Positions 60,966 to 64,000 of a stretch of 64,000 bases of DNA are shown here, in pieces. Location: contig NC_092640.1 of NCBI RefSeq assembly GCF_039555335.1, positions 36,264,784 to 36,328,783 of the forward strand, in the 5' to 3' direction. Each line of letters starts with the position of its first letter. Position 1 is the stretch's first letter. The notes beneath the pieces are model-generated. The model had not been told where the DNA came from. It worked only from the letters and a program-made list of their open reading frames with translations, and ran no database searches. The position numbers and the translations under genes were made by a program. The DNA is from Amphiura filiformis (lineage: Eukaryota > Echinodermata > Ophiuroidea > Amphilepidida > Amphiuridae).

Positions 60966-62384
60966 GCACTTGTCGATGATGATTGATGGTGGTTTGGTGG
61001 ATATAAAAAAGAGTGCTTTTCACAAAAGATGTAAACAAAGCTCTAAAAGCATTTACACTGGACTTCTTTCTAGACAATTAAACACAAAAATATAACTCTT
61101 CTAAAAATTGCAGATTTTCACTTAATAATACGACCTACAAAATATGAAAAGAGGTTTTTTCTTACGTATAATGTCATCTTTTAAACAACTCTCGACTCAA
61201 TGAATTCAAAAAGCATTAGATTCATTTTATCTCTTAATCTCTTCACTGTGTGTGTTTGTCTCTCTGACTCTTTCTCTCTCTCTCTCTCTGACACCGGCGG
61301 CAAACCTTCGAGTGTGCCCGCTACTGAAAAGGTGGCTGTTTTCGCTTCTGTTTTGGACACCCGCATTTTTTTAAAAAACAACAATGTAAAAACCTAAATA
61401 TGAATGTACCAAATGGCTTCAATTAGATTTCAATTCTTTTTAAATGGCCTACTTCGGATGTGGAAGACACCCCCTGCGTATGGATTAACAAGTGGCCGTT
61501 TTTGCTTATGTTTTGGGCACCCGTACACTTTCGCAATGATTACAGTAATAGTGAAAATTGGTCGACAAATGGGTTCAATTGGGCCTTCATTTTGCACAAT
61601 TTTCCAACTTCTTGGTGGGGGTGGGGGGGGGGGGGTGGTGGCAGACACCCCTCGTGTATGATTAAACAGGTCCCCGTAATTTATATAATAATACTGAACA
61701 ATAGTGAAAACAACTAAAATTGTGCACAACAATGGTGCCAAAATGGTGCACCAAATCCGGGTCTGAAGTGGGGTGGGAGTGGGGGGGGGTGGCACAAGCC
61801 GTTTTTCGGCAATTTTCATATGGGATTTTTTTAAATTTCAGATCGATTGGGGGCACATGCCCCTATGACGCTACGCCACTGTTGAAAGCAATAGTAGCCT
61901 GGGAATAGTAGGCCTATATAGTGTAAAAAGGGTGCATCAAATGCATAGGCTATGCGTAGATCCCGGGGATACCCCCCAATATTTTGCCAGGGGGGATGGT
62001 CCATACAATCACCCCCCCCCAATGTTGACACATGTATCATGTGTATGTGGAATTTTGACTAAATTAACCTCATATTTGGCCATTTTAGCCCCCAAAGTGA
62101 CAATTTTTGCGCAAATTTGCATCATAAACCATGGACGTACTAGTAAATCAAACAGGTTTCTTAATATCACGAATATCCATTTTAAAAGCCAGGGGAAGTG
62201 AGGAAGTGAAGGAAGGAGGGGTCGAGGGGTGAAAAGAGGAGAGGAAGAAGGAGAGTGAGGGAGTGATAGGCCCTAAAGTGTAGGTATAAGAAAGAATAAG
62301 TGCAGAGAAAGGAAAGAAAGGAATGAATAAATACAATGATAGTTATTATTATAAAAACTAAACACAAAACAGCACTAGGCAGCC
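60966..62384. other. repeat-rich, no gene
   Basis: A CT microsatellite (about 61262-61289), G-runs (61617-61640), two degraded copies of a unit containing GGACACCCGC/GGGCACCCG (61330-61370 and 61485-61520), a GTGGCGTAGCG-type MITE end (61860-61885), and a segment shared with 19495-19780. No coding call. Confidence 0.5.
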
Positions 62385-62700
62385 TAGACCTTCCCTCGGA
62401 CCCATGGAGAACGACTGGTAATGTAGATTATATAACATTAAATAAAACTGATACCTGGACCCTCACAATCTGCAGGCAATTTCCCTTCCACTTCCCAGCA
62501 TTTTGTGGGGATTCACTTTTACCGATCCTGGGTCAGACGAGTTTTCTGTATATCACGTCCGTGGTCTCACTGTCTTGCCGTTTGTGTAAGCGGCTACTTA
62601 GCCTGACCAATCAATGTAGATCTCAGCATGCAAGGCGATATTTGAAGTAGTTGTCATTGATAGTCTATTGATCATAACCAACGCGCGCAAAATGACAATA
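62385..62700. repeat. unclassified interspersed repeat, copy 2
   Basis: Direct relative of 28893-29215 over about 315 bp with moderate divergence. No diagnostic ends. Confidence 0.85.
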
Positions 62701-64000
62701 GAACTGGGTCATGCATGTTATGTGCCTACCATATTTGAATTGACAATGGGGTGGGGCTATCATAATTGACGCCACAGTCATGTTACATAGCTTGATGTAC
62801 TTTTCTGTTCAAAATCTAACAGTCTCGGATTAGGAGAGCTATTATAAAAAAAGGAGCACTAAAACTTTGTTGCTGGCAGTTAGGGCTTAGTGGTGTGTTG
62901 GTATTATCTGTGGAGTGACAGGGAAGGTGGTTTTAGCTCTAAGTATTTACCCAGAGATGGAACCGAGACTGTGGGGGCAGTCTATAGGCAACCATTCAAT
63001 GATGCCAAAACCTTTATGCGTTACGTAATTAAAACACACAGTCCGATGTATTTCACACCTGCCAAACACAAGTCACCCATTTTCAAAAGCTGTACTTTGA
63101 ATGTACACTCTCATGAATATTGATTGGCAACATTTTCCAATATGCGACCGTACATTGGTTCAATGCATAGGTACCGCGTAAAAAAATTGAAATTTACTTA
63201 TTTTTATTTTAAAAAAAAAATTGAAAAAAAAAAAATTGGTCAGGCCTTAATTTGAGGAGCGGGCGGTGGAGGACAAACAAACAACTATTTTTTTTTGGCC
63301 TAAGGCATACACACTGTAAAAATTATCCAGCCATTTTAATTTTCTTCTAGTGCGGACAGACGTGTGTCTTCAGGAATTTAAAGAACCCCAAACCTCGGAG
63401 AATTTTAAGATGGCGTCCAAAAAAACCAACAATGGCTTGTTCAAGGAGAGAGAAATTGCAAGAGAATGGAAGAAGAAGGTCTTAACCCAATAGAGAAATG
63501 TTGTGGTCTAGTCTAAAAGAAAGGTTTTTTGAAACTCCTTATTGCAAAATCATAACACCACTTACAGATAGAGTCCAGAGTGTATGGCAAAGCCTAGATA
63601 AGAATAAGGAACTTCTTGTGCCATTAGTTGACATTATTTCTGTGGCAAGCGTGGTTTGGAGGTATCATGGTGATTGACCACCAAGGATCCTATGACTTCA
63701 AATAAAATTGTTTAACATCTCTAGTCTCTACTCATGTAACAACATAACAAATAACAAGTAGCCTTGAAATGCATTGTGTGAGTTTCATTTTAAACATGTT
63801 ATAAATGCTTTTGGGTAGGGGCGGAACGAACTTATTGCACACGGTATAGTAAAAATTGTATTCATCTATTGTTATTGTAGTTAATCCGATCATTACGTCA
63901 CTTCTACAGCGAATAGGTAGCTTATTTCCACACTCAGCTTTATATATGGTATAATTAACTTTTGTAGGTATGATGTGACACGATAAAATATGAACAATCA
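62701..64000. other. no gene seen
   Basis: A/T runs near 63190-63235. The last 200 bp include the inverted counterpart of 8246-8310 (at about 63850-63915). Frames are short and unrecognised. Confidence 0.45.

Noticed and set aside
61430-61819. Proline- and glycine-rich frames near the G-runs
   Set aside because: Products of low-complexity G/C tracts, with overlapping frames on both strands and no homology.

Overview
The window looks like AT-rich nuclear DNA of a marine deuterostome invertebrate. An echinoderm is my best guess and a hemichordate or amphioxus is possible; this is inferred from style (secreted kringle and C-type lectin modules on phase-1 exons, a lineage-specific-looking class A GPCR, dense TIR MITEs, CR1/L2-like and RTE-like LINEs, Penelope-like retroelements) and not from any marker gene. 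Genes have introns, there are no operons, and about four fifths of the sequence is intron or transposon debris.

Host genes. Two minus-strand paralogues can be assembled exon by exon with compatible splice phases. Gene B (23816 down to 13056) and gene A (47882 down to 28544) each encode a secreted protein of about 325 residues: signal peptide, a 4-cysteine module I do not recognise, a short Thr/Pro-rich linker, one complete kringle, and one long-form C-type lectin domain split over two exons. They come from a segmental duplication that includes about 470 bp of 5' flank and some 3' flank. Gene A's first intron has grown to about 12 kb by transposon insertion. A class A GPCR lies on the plus strand at 52053-53030, with two compensating frame slips around TM3. 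A degenerate EGF-like exon lies at 9918-10021.

Mobile elements. The most striking structure is 37003-46726. A mariner-type TIR element is interrupted by two head-to-tail Penelope-like elements (PLEs), and the interrupted sequence is repeated on both sides of the insert as a direct repeat of about 545 bp. The PLE has a basic ORF1, a reverse transcriptase ORF without a visible GIY-YIG domain, and a type I hammerhead ribozyme in each repeat unit. A third ribozyme sits in an old PLE end fragment at 10068-10542. A different PLE lineage that does carry GIY-YIG has left a fragment at 25444-25850.

Layout. 1-9.9 kb: TIR elements, a telomere-repeat palindrome and no intact gene. 9.9-12.9 kb: PLE remnant, tandem duplication and MITEs. 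13.0-24.3 kb: gene B with its intronic insertions. 24.3-27.8 kb: LINE and PLE fragments. 27.8-48.4 kb: gene A, with nested MITEs, a SINE and the mariner/PLE composite in its introns. 48.4-51.5 kb: two LINE fragments. 52-53 kb: GPCR. 53.2-64 kb: a dispersed minisatellite cut by MITEs, then repeat-rich DNA without a gene I can support. Comparing the two paralogues shows empty sites for several insertions and so orders them relative to the duplication.
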